DNA of 64,000 nucleotides from Bradyrhizobium hipponense. GTDB taxonomy: Bacteria; Pseudomonadota; Alphaproteobacteria; Rhizobiales; Xanthobacteraceae. The notes beneath the pieces are model-generated. The model saw nothing but the letters and a program-made list of their open reading frames with translations. It was not told the origin of the DNA and searched no databases. Location of the stretch: positions 62,001-126,000 of the forward strand of contig NZ_VSTH01000019.1 of the NCBI RefSeq assembly GCF_008123965.1, given 5' to 3'. The translations under genes were made by a program, and so were the position numbers. The first letter of the stretch is position 1; each line of letters opens with the position of its first letter. This document shows, in pieces, positions 51,009 through 61,483 of this stretch.

Positions 51009-52700
51009 CTAGCGCGGCAGCGCTGACGCCGCGCCTGACGCGGGCAGGGCGGCCGCATCCGCCTCGCTCTTGCGGTAAGGCTCGCCCGCTGTGTCCAGCA
51101 CGGGATAGGCCACCGAGCAGATATGCGAATGGATGCGGCGCAAATCGCGCAGCACGTCGAGATGCAGCGACGTGGTCTCGATGGTCTCGGGGCGGCCTTC
51201 GCGCAGACGCTCGAGATGGCGCTCGACCGCTGCAAGCTCGGTGTTACGCAATGCCGTCTTCTCGACCAGCAGCTTGCGGGCCTCGTTGGCGTCGCCCGCC
51301 ATGAACACGCCGAAGGCAATCCGCAGCGAATCCATTGTGCGCTTGTGGAAGGCGGCGAGCTCCTCGGCGCCCTCCGCCGAGAATTGGAAGCGCCGCTTGA
51401 TCTTCTTGGTCGCGAGTTCGCTGAGACTCTTGTCGATGATGTCGCCGATATGTTCGAGGTTGATGGCGAAGGAGATGATCTCCATCGCGCGCCGGCCCTC
51501 GCTCTCGTCGAGGCTGCCCCGCATCAGCTTCGTCACATAGAGCTTGATGGCTTCGTCGAGGCCATCGACGGAATTGTCCATTTTCGAGACCTGGTCGACC
51601 AGCGCCCGGTCGCCCGTCATCATGGCGGCCATCACCTTGCGCAGCATGATTTCGACGAGGTCGCCCATGCGCAGGGTCTCGCGGGCGGCATCGGCGAGTG
51701 CCAGTGACGGTGTCTCCAGCGCGGTCTCGTCCAGATAGCGCGGCCGGGCCGGATCGGCCTCCTGGACGCGATCGGGCAGGATCCGGGTCAACAGGCGCGA
51801 CATGGCGTCGAGCAGGCCGATGAAGATGACGGCGGTGCCGACGTTGAACGCAATGTGGAAGGCCGCCGTCATTCTGGCGAGATCGGGTTGCCAGGCCTGC
51901 ATGTGCTCGGCGATCGTGCCCAGGAACGGCAGGACCAGGACGATGCCGATCACGCGGTTGATGAGATTGCCCACCGGCAGGCGATAGCTCGCAGGATCGT
52001 CACGCTTGGCGCCTTCGAACACGGGATTGATGGCGCTGCCGAGATTGGCCCCGAGCACCAGCGCGAGCGCGGCGTAAGGCGAGATGAACTGCGAATAGGC
52101 CAGCGACATGATCAGCAGCACGCTGGCGACGCTCGAATGCACCGCCCAGGTGATGAGCGCGGCAATGACGATGCACAGCACGGGATCGCCGGTAATCGCC
52201 GACATCGCGACACGGACGCCCGGTGCATTCTCGGCCGGCGCCAGCGTGTCGAGCAGGATATGCAGCGACAGCAGCATCAGGCCGAGGCCGATCAGGACGC
52301 GGCCGATGTCCTTGATGCGCGAGCGCGGGCCCAAGCGGAAGGCGACGAGCCCGAGCACAAACAGGACCGGCGCAACGGCTGCGATGTTGAACGACAGCAC
52401 CTGCACGATCAGCGTCGTGCCGACATTGGCCCCTAACATGATGGCGAGCGCGGCGACGAGGCTGAGCAGGCCCTCGGCGGCGAAGGAGCTCGTGAGCAGC
52501 GCGGTCGCGGTGCTGCTCTGAAGCAGCGCCGTCAGCCCGAGGCCGGCGGCAAAGGCGCTGAAGCGGTTGCTCAGCGCCTTGCCGAGCAGCCGCCGCAGGT
52601 CGGGACCGAAAGCGCGCAGAATCCCGCTGTGGACCATGTGCAGGCCCCAGAGCAACAGCGCCACGCCGCCCATCAGATCGAGCAGAACCAACGTTCCCAT
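51009..52700 (-). CDS. Na/Pi cotransporter family protein with PhoU-like domain
   Basis: A 563-residue protein. Eight or more helices over about 1-310 hold the two inverted Na/Pi repeats, each with the Q-S-S/H-S-S motif (LLQSSTATALLTSSF and WAVHSSVASVLLIMS). The C-terminal PhoU-like helical domain (about 340-530) is cytoplasmic. It probably couples sodium to phosphate movement. It converges with the LABN gene. The C-terminal tail is alanine-rich. Confidence 0.88.
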   Translation of the reverse strand: MGTLVLLDLMGGVALLLWGLHMVHSGILRAFGPDLRRLLGKALSNRFSAFAAGLGLTALLQSSTATALLTSSFAAEGLLSLVAALAIMLGANVGTTLIVQVLSFNIAAVAPVLFVLGLVAFRLGPRSRIKDIGRVLIGLGLMLLSLHILLDTLAPAENAPGVRVAMSAITGDPVLCIVIAALITWAVHSSVASVLLIMSLAYSQFISPYAALALVLGANLGSAINPVFEGAKRDDPASYRLPVGNLINRVIGIVLVLPFLGTIAEHMQAWQPDLARMTAAFHIAFNVGTAVIFIGLLDAMSRLLTRILPDRVQEADPARPRYLDETALETPSLALADAARETLRMGDLVEIMLRKVMAAMMTGDRALVDQVSKMDNSVDGLDEAIKLYVTKLMRGSLDESEGRRAMEIISFAINLEHIGDIIDKSLSELATKKIKRRFQFSAEGAEELAAFHKRTMDSLRIAFGVFMAGDANEARKLLVEKTALRNTELAAVERHLERLREGRPETIETTSLHLDVLRDLRRIHSHICSVAYPVLDTAGEPYRKSEADAAALPASGAASALPR

Positions 52701-52855
52701 GCTCCGTGTCCGGATTGGAGTCGAGTGGTGAGGCTAGCGCCAAACCACAACGGATCAAATCATTTGTTGGCGCGTCGGCGTTAACGTCTACGGCAGCCGC
52801 GCGTTCCCAAAAGGCGCGGTGCCGCGTCCTCAGGCGTGATGCCCAGTGAGCAGGC

Positions 52856-54040
52856 TCACATTGCAGCCTTGAGGGCAGCGAAGCCGCGGTCGAGATCGGC
52901 CTTGAGGTCGTCGACGCTTTCGAGCCCGATATGCAGACGCAGCGTCGGGCCGCCCGGCGCCCACTTGGTCGCGGTGCGATAGCTGTCGCAATCGAAGGGA
53001 ATCACGAGGCTCTCGAAGCCGCCCCAGGAGAAGCCCATGCCGAACAGCTTGAGCGTGTCGAGCATGACATCGACGGCTTTCTGCGGCGCCGGCTTCAACA
53101 CGATGCTGAACAGGCCCGATGCGCCGGTGAAGTCGCGCTTCCAGATCGTATGGCCCGGATCGGCTTCGAGCGCCGGATGCAGCACGCGCGCGACCTCGGG
53201 CCGGGTCGCGAGCCAGCGCGCTATATCGAGGCCGGAACGATGATGTTGCGCGAGCCGAACCGACAATGTGCGCAGGCCGCGCAGCGCGAGGAAGACGTCG
53301 TCGGGGCCGGCGCAGACGCCGAGCAGGCGGACGCCTTCGGCAATCTGCGGCCAGGCCTTGGCATTGGCGGAGATGGTGCCGAACATAATGTCGGAATGAC
53401 CGCCGATATATTTGGTGGCAGCCTGCATGCTGATGTCGACGCCCTGTTCGAGCGAGCGGTGATAGAGCGGGGTTGCCCAGGTGTTGTCGTCGATGACGAG
53501 CGCGCCGTGCGCATGCGCGACATCGGCAATGGCGCGGATGTCGGGCATCTCGAAGGATTGCGAGCCTGGTGCCTCGACCAGTACCGCGCTTGTGTTGGGC
53601 TTGAACAGCTTTTCGATGCCCGCGCCGATCAGCGGGTCGAAATAGCTGGTCTCGATGCCGTAACGGGCGAGCAGGCCGTTGCAGAAATTGCGCGTAGGGC
53701 GGTAGACGTTGTCGCAGACCAGCAGATGGTCGCCGGCTTTCAGCACGGAAAGCAGAGTGGTGGAGATCGCCGCCAGCCCGGACGGAGCAATGCCGACACC
53801 GGCGCATTGGGGCCCCTCCAGCGCCATCAGCGTCTCCTGGAACGCCCTGGTGGTTGGGGTGCCATGGCGGCCATACTGGAACTCGCCGCGATGGGCGTGC
53901 AGGTCCTCGGCGGTCGGATAGAGCACGGTCGAGCCGTGAAAGACCGGCGGATTGACGAACCCCTTCTGCGCTTTGGTGTCGCGGCCGGAGGTGACCAGCC
54001 GGGTCTCGGCGTGCTGCTGGAGGGGGTCTGAGGAATCCAT
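52856..54040 (-). CDS. metC: cystathionine beta-lyase
   Basis: A 394-residue fold-type I PLP enzyme. YGRHGTPTTRAFQETLMALEG (phosphate-binding Tyr/Arg), VEAPGSQSFEMPDI, VIDDNTWATPLYHRSLEQGVD (Asp), and QAATKYIGGHSD with the Schiff-base Lys. It cleaves cystathionine to homocysteine, pyruvate and ammonia. The start at 54040 (MDSSDPLQQH) fits the family; a longer frame adds a signal-like extension without support. It is divergent from aapJ. Confidence 0.93.
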   Translation of the reverse strand: MDSSDPLQQHAETRLVTSGRDTKAQKGFVNPPVFHGSTVLYPTAEDLHAHRGEFQYGRHGTPTTRAFQETLMALEGPQCAGVGIAPSGLAAISTTLLSVLKAGDHLLVCDNVYRPTRNFCNGLLARYGIETSYFDPLIGAGIEKLFKPNTSAVLVEAPGSQSFEMPDIRAIADVAHAHGALVIDDNTWATPLYHRSLEQGVDISMQAATKYIGGHSDIMFGTISANAKAWPQIAEGVRLLGVCAGPDDVFLALRGLRTLSVRLAQHHRSGLDIARWLATRPEVARVLHPALEADPGHTIWKRDFTGASGLFSIVLKPAPQKAVDVMLDTLKLFGMGFSWGGFESLVIPFDCDSYRTATKWAPGGPTLRLHIGLESVDDLKADLDRGFAALKAAM

Positions 54041-54434
54041 GCGTCTGCTTTCAAAACCGCGTTTCCGCCGGGCACGCGTCGCGCCCACGGGCCGGCCGGA
54101 GGCCGCTGTCGTTAATAACAGAACACAGAAGAGTCCCGTCAACCCCTTGACCCGGCTCGCCAGTCGCTCTCAGATGCGTAGGTGCTATTCAGTCGCCGCA
54201 TGTTGAGGGGCCTGCCGCGACCTTCGATCCATCGTCTGACCGGACCGTGCGCCATAATCATCGTGGCGGGCGCGTGCGGCAGGGATGAAGGTATGGCCTC
54301 CCGGGATGGGCGAGTGTTCGGCGAGTTTTTCAGCATGACTCTTGCAAGGCCAGTCTTGATACGGCTGGCCCGGGCGGAGACGATCCTGAGACAACGTTCC
54401 AGATATTGAGACGACTTTGAAAGGCCAAAAGCCC
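54041..54434. other. divergent intergenic region between metC and aapJ
   Basis: No gene accepted. It must carry the promoters of both genes. No clear palindromic operator was recognised. The last 50 bases are the AT-richer aapJ leader. Confidence 0.4.
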
Positions 54435-55451
54435 ATGAAACGCGTAACCCTGGCTCTCACCCTCGCTTTCGCCGCCGGCCTCACCGCCCAGGCTGCAGAT
54501 GCGCAAACGCTCAAGACCGTCAAGGACCGGGGCATGCTGTCCTGCGGCGTCAGCCAGGGCCTGCCGGGCTTCTCCTCGCCCGACGACAAGGGCAACTGGA
54601 CCGGGCTCGACGTCGACGTCTGCCGCGCGATCGCGGGGGAGATCTTCAACGATCCGACCAAGGTCAAGTTCGTGCCGTTGTCCGCCAAGGATCGCTTCAC
54701 GGCGCTGCAATCCGGCGAAATCGACGTGCTCTCGCGCAATACCACCTGGACCATCTCGCGCGACACCTCGCTCGGTGCCAACTTCACCGGCGTGACCTAT
54801 TATGACGGGCAGGGCTTCATGGTGAAGAAATCGCTCAAGGTGAATTCGGCACTCGAGCTCAACAGCGCCTCAGTCTGCGTGCAGACGGGGACCACCACCG
54901 AGCAGAATCTCGCCGACTACTTCAAGGCCAACAACATGAAGTACGAGGTGATCGCGTTCGGCACCAACGACGAAACCGTCAAGGCTTATGAAGCTGGCCG
55001 TTGCGACGTCTTCACCACCGATCAGTCGGGCCTGTACGCCAATCGCCTGAAGCTTGCCAATCCCGGTGAGCATATGGTGCTCCCGGAAATCATCTCGAAG
55101 GAGCCGCTCGGGCCGATGGTGCGCCACGGCGACGACCAGTGGTTCGACATCGTGAAATGGACGCTGTTCGCCCTGATCACTACCGAAGAGCTCGGCGTGA
55201 CCGCGAAGAACGTCGATGAGAAGGCGAAGCTCGAAAATCCGGAGCTGAAGCGCGTCCTCGGGAGCGACGGCAATTTCGGTGAACAGCTCGGCCTGACCAA
55301 GGACTGGGTGGTGCGGATCGTGAAGGCCGTCGGCAATTACGGCGAGATGTTCGATCGCAACGTTGGCGCGGGCTCGCCGCTCGCCATCAATCGCGGTCTG
55401 AACAATCTCTGGAATAAGGGCGGTCTCCAGTACGCGCCGCCGATCCGCTGA
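54435..55451 (+). CDS. aapJ: general L-amino acid ABC transporter, binding protein
   Basis: A 338-residue periplasmic protein. The signal peptide (about 1-23, AADAQ) precedes the AapJ mature sequence: LKTVKDRGMLSCGVSQGLPGFSSPDDKGNWTGLDVDVCRA, and ends LWNKGGLQYAPPIR. It binds a wide range of L-amino acids. It is the first gene of the aapJQMP operon. The start at 54435 was chosen over 54417 because it opens the signal peptide. Confidence 0.95.
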   Translation: MKRVTLALTLAFAAGLTAQAADAQTLKTVKDRGMLSCGVSQGLPGFSSPDDKGNWTGLDVDVCRAIAGEIFNDPTKVKFVPLSAKDRFTALQSGEIDVLSRNTTWTISRDTSLGANFTGVTYYDGQGFMVKKSLKVNSALELNSASVCVQTGTTTEQNLADYFKANNMKYEVIAFGTNDETVKAYEAGRCDVFTTDQSGLYANRLKLANPGEHMVLPEIISKEPLGPMVRHGDDQWFDIVKWTLFALITTEELGVTAKNVDEKAKLENPELKRVLGSDGNFGEQLGLTKDWVVRIVKAVGNYGEMFDRNVGAGSPLAINRGLNNLWNKGGLQYAPPIR

Positions 55452-55472
55452 TCCGCGCGCGCCGCCCGCGGC

Positions 55473-56678
55473 ATGAGCACCGAGGCCCGCAAACCGCCAG
55501 CCCAGATCGCGCTGAAGATCAGGCGCGTGCTGGGCGGCAAGACCGGCTGGAACGGCATCGCCGTTCAGTTTGCGTTCGCGGCGATTCTGGGCTGGATTGC
55601 CTATGAAATCGTCTCCAACGCCCGCACCAACCTCGAGAACCAGCACATTGCCGCTGGCTTCGGCTTCCTCAGGAACAATGCAGGCTTCGACGTCAATCAG
55701 ACCCTGATCTCGTACACGGGGTCCGACACGTTCTTGCGCGTGTTCATGGTCGGGCTCCTGAACACGCTCATCGTCTCGGTGGTGGGCATCGTCTTCGCCA
55801 CGACGATCGGCTTCATCGTTGCGCTATGCAGGTTGTCACCCAATTGGCTCTTGTCGCGCATCGGCGAGCTCTATGTCGAGATCATCCGCAACCTGCCGCT
55901 TCTGTTTCAGATCCTATTCTGGTACCTGGCGGTGCTCGCGGCATTGCCCAACCCGCGACAGAGCATATCCCTTTTGGGCATCTTCTTCGTCAGCAACCGC
56001 GGACTGGTCGTTCCCAGTCCGATCGCCGAATCCGGGTTCGAGGCGTTTCTGGCGGTACTAGCGCTCGGCATCGTCGCGTCGCTGGCGTTGCGCTTTTATG
56101 CGCGGCGTGCGCTGTTTCAGCGCGGCCATCTGATCCGCATCTGGCCCTATGTATTGGGGCTCCTGTTCTGGCTTCCGCTGCTCACGATGCTGGTGTTCGG
56201 TCCGCCCTTCAGCTTCGAGCTGCCGCAGCTCAAGGGTTTCAATTTCGCCGGCGGATCGCGGATCATCCCGGAGTTCGTAGCGCTGGCGCTGGCCTTGTCG
56301 ACATACACGGCCGCCTTCATCGCTGAGATCGTGCGCGCCGGCATTCTCTCCGTGCACAGCGGACAGATGGAGGCGGGAGCGTCACTGGGGCTGAGCCGCG
56401 GCACCACGCTCCGGCTCATCGTCGTGCCGCAGGCCATGCGCGTCATCGTGCCGCCGCTGACCAACCAGTATCTCAACCTCACCAAGAATTCTTCGCTAGC
56501 AGTCGCGATCGGCTATCCCGACCTGGTGTCGGTATTCGCCGGCACGTCGCTGAGCCAGACCGGTCAGGCGATCGAGATCATCGCCATGACGATGGGCGTC
56601 TACCTCCTGATCTCGCTCATCACCAGCGCCGTCATGAGCATCTACGGTTGGCGCATCAGCCGGAGCCTCGGCGCATGA
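55473..56678 (+). CDS. aapQ: general L-amino acid ABC transporter, permease AapQ
   Basis: A 401-residue inner-membrane permease with the N-terminal extension typical of the Aap/His family. The EAA loop EAGASLGLSRGTTLRLIVVPQAMR contacts the ATPase. The length matches Rhizobium AapQ (about 400). The gene starts 21 bases after aapJ and overlaps aapM by 4 bases. Confidence 0.95.
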   Translation: MSTEARKPPAQIALKIRRVLGGKTGWNGIAVQFAFAAILGWIAYEIVSNARTNLENQHIAAGFGFLRNNAGFDVNQTLISYTGSDTFLRVFMVGLLNTLIVSVVGIVFATTIGFIVALCRLSPNWLLSRIGELYVEIIRNLPLLFQILFWYLAVLAALPNPRQSISLLGIFFVSNRGLVVPSPIAESGFEAFLAVLALGIVASLALRFYARRALFQRGHLIRIWPYVLGLLFWLPLLTMLVFGPPFSFELPQLKGFNFAGGSRIIPEFVALALALSTYTAAFIAEIVRAGILSVHSGQMEAGASLGLSRGTTLRLIVVPQAMRVIVPPLTNQYLNLTKNSSLAVAIGYPDLVSVFAGTSLSQTGQAIEIIAMTMGVYLLISLITSAVMSIYGWRISRSLGA

Positions 56679-58195
56679 GCGATATCACCTCGTCCGCCTT
56701 CATCCGTGAAGATCTGGTCGCCGAACGTCCGGCGCCGGTGAAGACCACGGGCTTCATCGGCCTGGTGCGCACCCGCCTGTTCAATTCGCCGACCAATATC
56801 TTGCTCACGATCGCCGGCGCCTTGCTGCTCTGGTTCACCATCGTTCCCTCCGTCAAGTTCCTGGTGGTCGATGCGGTCTGGTCGGGCAACGATCGGACCT
56901 CTTGTCTTGCAGAGACTGCAGGATTTGCCGTCGGTGCCTGCTGGCCCTACATCCAGGCCAAGCTTCCGCAGTTGATCTACGGTTTCTATCCCGAGGCCGA
57001 ACGCTGGCGGGTCAATCTTACTCTCGTCCTGGCAGTGGTTCTGCTGTTGCCGCTGTTGATTCCGCGCCTGCCGGCGAAGGGGTTCAACGCCGGCCTGTTC
57101 TTCTTCGCCTTTCCGATGGTCGCGTTCTTCCTGCTGCACGGTGGTGGTCTCGGCGGCTTCGGCCTGAGCTGGACGGCCGGCCTGCTGCAATTGTTCGACG
57201 ACAGCATCATCGGCGCCGGACAGGCCGTGCTCAGCCTCAGCAAGAGCTCGTCAATCGGACCGCTACTGTGGGTCGTCGGCAACCTCATCCTGCTGGTGGG
57301 CACCGCGATCTACTGGCTGATCTATCCGCTGACCTGGCTGCGCGACCAGCTCCAGGGGACGGGGCAGTCGGTCTGGACCGATTTCGCCATCACGGCTGTC
57401 GTCGTCACCCTGATCGCCTTCTTCCTCGGCGGTGGCGTACGCGCCGGCTGGCGCGCCCTCGCATCGAGCATCGCCGCCTTCGTCGCCGTTGCGATCATCA
57501 TCAAGCTGATGGGGCTCGATCACGGCGGACTGCCCATCGTGCAGACGAATTTGTGGGGCGGACTGCTGGTGACGCTGGTGGTCTCCGTGACCGGCATCGT
57601 TACCTCGCTGCCGATCGGCATCGTGCTGGCGCTCGGCCGCCGCTCCACCATTCCCCTGATCCGGATCTTCTCGATCGCCTTCATCGAGTTCTGGCGCGGC
57701 GTGCCGCTGATCACCGTGCTGTTCTTCGCCACCTACATGCTGCCCTTGTTCCTGCCCGGCAATTTCACGGTCGACGGTCTGGTGCGCGCGTTGATTGGAA
57801 TTTCGCTGTTTACGGGCGCCTATCAGGCCGAGAACGTCCGCGGCGGGTTAGCTGCGATCCCGCGCGGGCAGGGCGAAGCGGCGGCCGCCCTGGGGCTGTC
57901 CTGGTGGAAGATGACCTCGCTGATCGTCCTGCCGCAGGCGCTGCGCCACGTCATCCCCAACCTCGTCAACAGCTTCATCTCGCTGTTCAAGGACACCTCG
58001 CTGGTCTCGATCGTGGCGCTGTTCGACCTTCTTGGCTCGCTCAGGGCGTCATTCTCGGACCCGAAATGGTCGACGCCATCGACTGCGTTCACCGGCTTTG
58101 CCTTCGCCGGCATCATCTACTTCATCTTCTGCTTTGGAATGTCGCGCTATTCGCTGTTCGTCGAGCACCGCCTCAACGCCCACCGCCGCAACTGA
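56675..58195 (+). CDS. aapM: general L-amino acid ABC transporter, permease AapM
   Basis: A 506-residue permease. The C-terminal EAA loop [25 protein letters not shown] and the permease core are as in AapM. The N-terminal half has extra hydrophobic segments (about 115-260), making it about 120 residues longer than the roughly 384-residue Rhizobium protein. It forms the channel with AapQ. Translationally coupled to aapQ (ATGA) and followed by aapP after 11 bases. Confidence 0.93.
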   Translation: MSDITSSAFIREDLVAERPAPVKTTGFIGLVRTRLFNSPTNILLTIAGALLLWFTIVPSVKFLVVDAVWSGNDRTSCLAETAGFAVGACWPYIQAKLPQLIYGFYPEAERWRVNLTLVLAVVLLLPLLIPRLPAKGFNAGLFFFAFPMVAFFLLHGGGLGGFGLSWTAGLLQLFDDSIIGAGQAVLSLSKSSSIGPLLWVVGNLILLVGTAIYWLIYPLTWLRDQLQGTGQSVWTDFAITAVVVTLIAFFLGGGVRAGWRALASSIAAFVAVAIIIKLMGLDHGGLPIVQTNLWGGLLVTLVVSVTGIVTSLPIGIVLALGRRSTIPLIRIFSIAFIEFWRGVPLITVLFFATYMLPLFLPGNFTVDGLVRALIGISLFTGAYQAENVRGGLAAIPRGQGEAAAALGLSWWKMTSLIVLPQALRHVIPNLVNSFISLFKDTSLVSIVALFDLLGSLRASFSDPKWSTPSTAFTGFAFAGIIYFIFCFGMSRYSLFVEHRLNAHRRN

Positions 58196-58206
58196 TCGAG
58201 CTCACC

Positions 58207-58947
58207 ATGTCCAACAGCCCCATCGTCAAGATTTCCGGCCTCAACAAATGGTACGGCGAATTCCACGTGCTGCGCGACATCGATCTTTCGGTCGAGAAGG
58301 GCGAACGCATCGTGATCTGCGGCCCCTCCGGTTCGGGCAAGTCGACGCTGATCCGCTGCATCAATGCGCTCGAGGAGTTCCAGGAGGGCGAGATCGTCGT
58401 CGACGGCATCGAGCTCGGACCGAATCTCAAGCACGTCGATGCGGTGCGCCGCGAGGTCGGCATGGTGTTCCAGAGCTTCAACCTGTTTCCGCACCTGACC
58501 GTGCTGGAGAACTGTACGCTGGCGCCGATTTGGGTGCGCAACATTCCGAAGAAGGACGCCGAAATCAACGCGATGAAATTCCTGGAGCGGGTCAAGATCC
58601 CGCATCAGGCCAACAAGTTTCCGGGGCAGATGTCCGGCGGCCAGCAGCAGCGCGTCGCGATCGCCCGCGCGCTGACCATGAACCCGAAGGTGATGCTGTT
58701 CGACGAGCCGACCTCGGCGCTCGATCCCGAAATGGTCAAGGAAGTGCTCGACACCATGGTCGACCTCGCCCGGGAAGGCATGACCATGCTGGTGGTCACC
58801 CACGAGATGGGCTTTGCCCGGGAAGTCGCCAACCGGGTCGTGTTCATGGATGCCGGCCAGATCATCGAGGCCAACACGCCGAACGAATTCTTCGCCAACC
58901 CGCAGCATGCGCGCTCGAAGCTGTTCTTGAGCCAGATCCTGCGGTGA
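58207..58947 (+). CDS. aapP: general L-amino acid ABC transporter, ATPase
   Basis: A 246-residue ABC ATPase. Walker A GPSGSGKS (39-46), Q-loop in [11 protein letters not shown], signature [12 protein letters not shown], Walker [14 protein letters not shown], and the switch His in VVTHEMG. It powers AapQM. It is the last gene of the operon. Confidence 0.96.
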   Translation: MSNSPIVKISGLNKWYGEFHVLRDIDLSVEKGERIVICGPSGSGKSTLIRCINALEEFQEGEIVVDGIELGPNLKHVDAVRREVGMVFQSFNLFPHLTVLENCTLAPIWVRNIPKKDAEINAMKFLERVKIPHQANKFPGQMSGGQQQRVAIARALTMNPKVMLFDEPTSALDPEMVKEVLDTMVDLAREGMTMLVVTHEMGFAREVANRVVFMDAGQIIEANTPNEFFANPQHARSKLFLSQILR

Positions 58948-59122
58948 CGTGATTCCTCATGGTGAGGAGCGTGCCAAGCACGCGTCTCGAACCATGACGG
59001 CCCGGCCGTTTGCCGCGGCGATCCATCGAGACGCTGCGCCGAGCGCCGCGCCTACGGATAGGCCATAGGGCTCGGCTTTTCGGGGTACGCCGCGTTCGAG
59101 CTGGAGCTAGGCGCACCAGGCG

Positions 59123-60157
59123 CTAGACGAACGGCGGCTTGATGTTGCTGCGCTTCTCCAGCCACTCCGGCACGGGGAGATTCTTGGCGCGCATGAAGTC
59201 CGCATTGAACAGTTTCGACTGGTAGCGGCTGCCTGAATCGCACAGCACGGTCACGATCGTCTTGCCCGGCCCGAGCTGTTTTGCGAGGCGCACGGCACCG
59301 GCGATGTTGATGCCGGTCGAGCCGCCGAGGCAGAGGCCTTCGTGCTGGAGCAGCTCGTAGATCACGCTGACGGCCTCAGTGTCGGAAATGAGATAGGCAT
59401 CATCGACATTCGCGGTCTCGATGACTGGTGTCTTGCGTCCGAGCCCGATGCCTTCGGTGATCGAGTCGCCCGGCGTCGATTTCACCTCACCATTCTTGAA
59501 AAGCTCGTACATCCCGAAGCCGTGCGGATCGGCACAGGCGGTGACAATGTCCTTGTTCTTTTCCTTGAGGTACCGGCTGACGCCAGCGAGCGTGCCGCCA
59601 GTGCCTACCGAGCAGACGAAGCCGTCGACCTTGCCGCCGGTTTGCTCCCAGATCTCGGGGCCGGTGGATTCGTAGTGCGCCTTCGCGTTGTCGAGATTGT
59701 TCCACTGGTCTGCGAACAACACGCCGTTCGGCTCGGTCTTGCGCAACTCATCGGCGAGGCGGCGGCCGACATGCTGGTAGTTGTTGGGATTGGCATAGGG
59801 CAGAGCCGGCACCTCGATCAGCTCGGCGCCGCACAGCTTGAGAAATTCCTTCTTCTCCTGGCTCTGCGTCTCCGGGATCACGATCAGCGTGCGGTAGCCG
59901 CGCGCGCTTGCGACGACCGCAAGGCCAATGCCGGTATTGCCGGCGGTCGCCTCCACCACGAGACCGCCAGGCCTGAGCTCACCGCGCTTCTCGGCCTCCA
60001 GGATCATCCATTTGCCGGCGCGGTCCTTCACGGACTGGCCGGGATTCATGAACTCGGCCTTGCCGAGAATGGTGCAGCCGGTCAATTCCGAGGCGCGCTT
60101 CAGCTTGATGAGCGGGGTGTTGCCGATGGCTTCGACAACGTCATTTTTGATGGTCAT
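59123..60157 (-). CDS. cysK: cysteine synthase A family protein
   Basis: A 344-residue fold-type II PLP enzyme. Lys44 in NPGQSVKDRAGKW is the Schiff-base residue, EATAGNTGIGLAVV the substrate loop, and GTGGTLAGVSRYL the phosphate cup. It makes cysteine from O-acetylserine and sulfide. It is slightly longer than classical CysK (about 310-320) because of a C-terminal extension (SRYQSKLFNADFM to SNIKPPFV). The start ATG at 60157 was chosen over a TTG at 60166. Confidence 0.9.
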   Translation of the reverse strand: MTIKNDVVEAIGNTPLIKLKRASELTGCTILGKAEFMNPGQSVKDRAGKWMILEAEKRGELRPGGLVVEATAGNTGIGLAVVASARGYRTLIVIPETQSQEKKEFLKLCGAELIEVPALPYANPNNYQHVGRRLADELRKTEPNGVLFADQWNNLDNAKAHYESTGPEIWEQTGGKVDGFVCSVGTGGTLAGVSRYLKEKNKDIVTACADPHGFGMYELFKNGEVKSTPGDSITEGIGLGRKTPVIETANVDDAYLISDTEAVSVIYELLQHEGLCLGGSTGINIAGAVRLAKQLGPGKTIVTVLCDSGSRYQSKLFNADFMRAKNLPVPEWLEKRSNIKPPFV

Positions 60158-60204
60158 GTCAGGCAATTACCGGCTGGTTTATGACGTGGGCGCTGACCCT
60201 AAAG

Positions 60205-60233
60205 TAGGGCCACCGGCCATACAAGCCGGCCCT
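60205..60233 (-). terminator. hairpin after cfa, probable terminator
   Basis: On the minus strand GGGCCGGC pairs with GCCGGTGGCCC (one bulge) across a short loop, followed by TACTTTAGG. It lies just past the cfa stop and upstream of cysK. Confidence 0.4.
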
Positions 60234-60241
60234 GCAAACTC

Positions 60242-61483
60242 TTATTGCTGCTTTGCGAAGATGACGTGCCGGACATCGATATTCCCGGACAGGAATCCGG
60301 CCTCGCAATAAGACAGATAATACTCCCACAGCCGCCGGAACCGGTCATCAAAACCCAGCGGGATGAGGCCAGGCCAGGCGGCACGGAAGTTATTTCGCCA
60401 ACTGGCAAGCGTCTTGGCATAATCTTGTCCGAAGATGCGCTCGCCGATAACGGGAATGCCGAACCGGTCCCCGAGCGACTTGAGCACGGCGGGCGAGGGT
60501 AGCATGCCGCCGGGAAAGACGTAGTGCTGGATGAAGTCCACCTCGCGCCGGTAGCTCTGGAACAGTCTGTCCTGGATGGTGATGGCCTGGATGCCGGCAA
60601 GCCCGCCGGGCAGCAGCCGGTCACGCAACTGTGCGAAATATTTCGGCCAGAACTGCTCGCCGACCGCCTCGATCATCTCGATCGAGGCGATCCGGTCGTA
60701 GCGGTTGCGCTCGTCGCGATAGTCCTGGAGGCGGATCTCGACCTTCTCGGCAAGGCCCGCTTCGTGGATGCGCTTTTGCGCGAAATCGCGCTGCTCGGTC
60801 GATATCGTCAGGCCGACCACGCTTGTGCCGTACGTCTTCGCGGCAAATTCGGCAAAGCCGCCCCAGCCACAGCCGATCTCCAGCAGCTTCTGGCCGGGTT
60901 TCAAGTCGAGCGCTTCAGCCAGCCTGCGGTATTTGTTGGCCTGCGCCGCGGTGAGGTCTGATGAGCTCTCCTCGAACAGGGCCGAGGAGTAGGTCATGGT
61001 GGGGTCGAGCCAGGCCGAATAGAACGCATTGCCGATGTCGTAATGGGCGTGGATGTTGCGCCGCGCCTGGCGGCGGGTGTTGCGCCTGAACCAGTGCCGC
61101 ACCAGCTGGACAAACCGCATCAGCGGTTTGTCGCGCAGCATGGCTTCGATCAGGTCATGGTTGACGCAGAACAGATAGAGGAACTGGGTGAGGTCCGGCG
61201 TATCCCAGTCGCCGGCGAGATAGGCTTCCGCAATCCCGATATCGCCGCCGTTGATCAGGCGCGAGGCAAAGCCATAATTGTGCAGCCGCATCGCCGCATT
61301 CGGGCCCGGCTCCTGGCCACCAAGGCGGATCACGCGACCGTCGGGCAGGGTGATGTCCAGCGTCCCGCGCCGCAGCCGCGAGCCGAAGTAGAGCGCCATG
61401 CGAACGATGCGCGGCAGGTCGGCGAGTACTGTTTCCACATTTTCGGGCGTCACCGAGACGACATTCGGCATTGGCGGATCCAT
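60242..61483 (-). CDS. cfa: cyclopropane-fatty-acyl-phospholipid synthase
   Basis: A 413-residue protein. N-terminal lipid-interaction part (about 1-125), then a SAM-dependent methyltransferase domain with the glycine-rich motif LLEIGCGWGGFAEFAA and ASIEMIEAVGEQF, and the C-terminal LIPLGFDDRFRRLWEYYLSYCEAGF that is typical of Cfa. It converts unsaturated phospholipid acyl chains to cyclopropane forms with S-adenosylmethionine. The start at 61483 (MDPPMPN) was chosen. The frame continues upstream to 61762 and includes a lipobox-like tract, which is unlikely for a cytoplasmic SAM enzyme. Confidence 0.88.
   Translation of the reverse strand: MDPPMPNVVSVTPENVETVLADLPRIVRMALYFGSRLRRGTLDITLPDGRVIRLGGQEPGPNAAMRLHNYGFASRLINGGDIGIAEAYLAGDWDTPDLTQFLYLFCVNHDLIEAMLRDKPLMRFVQLVRHWFRRNTRRQARRNIHAHYDIGNAFYSAWLDPTMTYSSALFEESSSDLTAAQANKYRRLAEALDLKPGQKLLEIGCGWGGFAEFAAKTYGTSVVGLTISTEQRDFAQKRIHEAGLAEKVEIRLQDYRDERNRYDRIASIEMIEAVGEQFWPKYFAQLRDRLLPGGLAGIQAITIQDRLFQSYRREVDFIQHYVFPGGMLPSPAVLKSLGDRFGIPVIGERIFGQDYAKTLASWRNNFRAAWPGLIPLGFDDRFRRLWEYYLSYCEAGFLSGNIDVRHVIFAKQQ

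Noticed and set aside
58960..59010. CCTCATGGTGAGGAG-type sequence after aapP
   Set aside because: It resembles part of a dispersed intergenic repeat, but no second copy was found in this window to confirm it.
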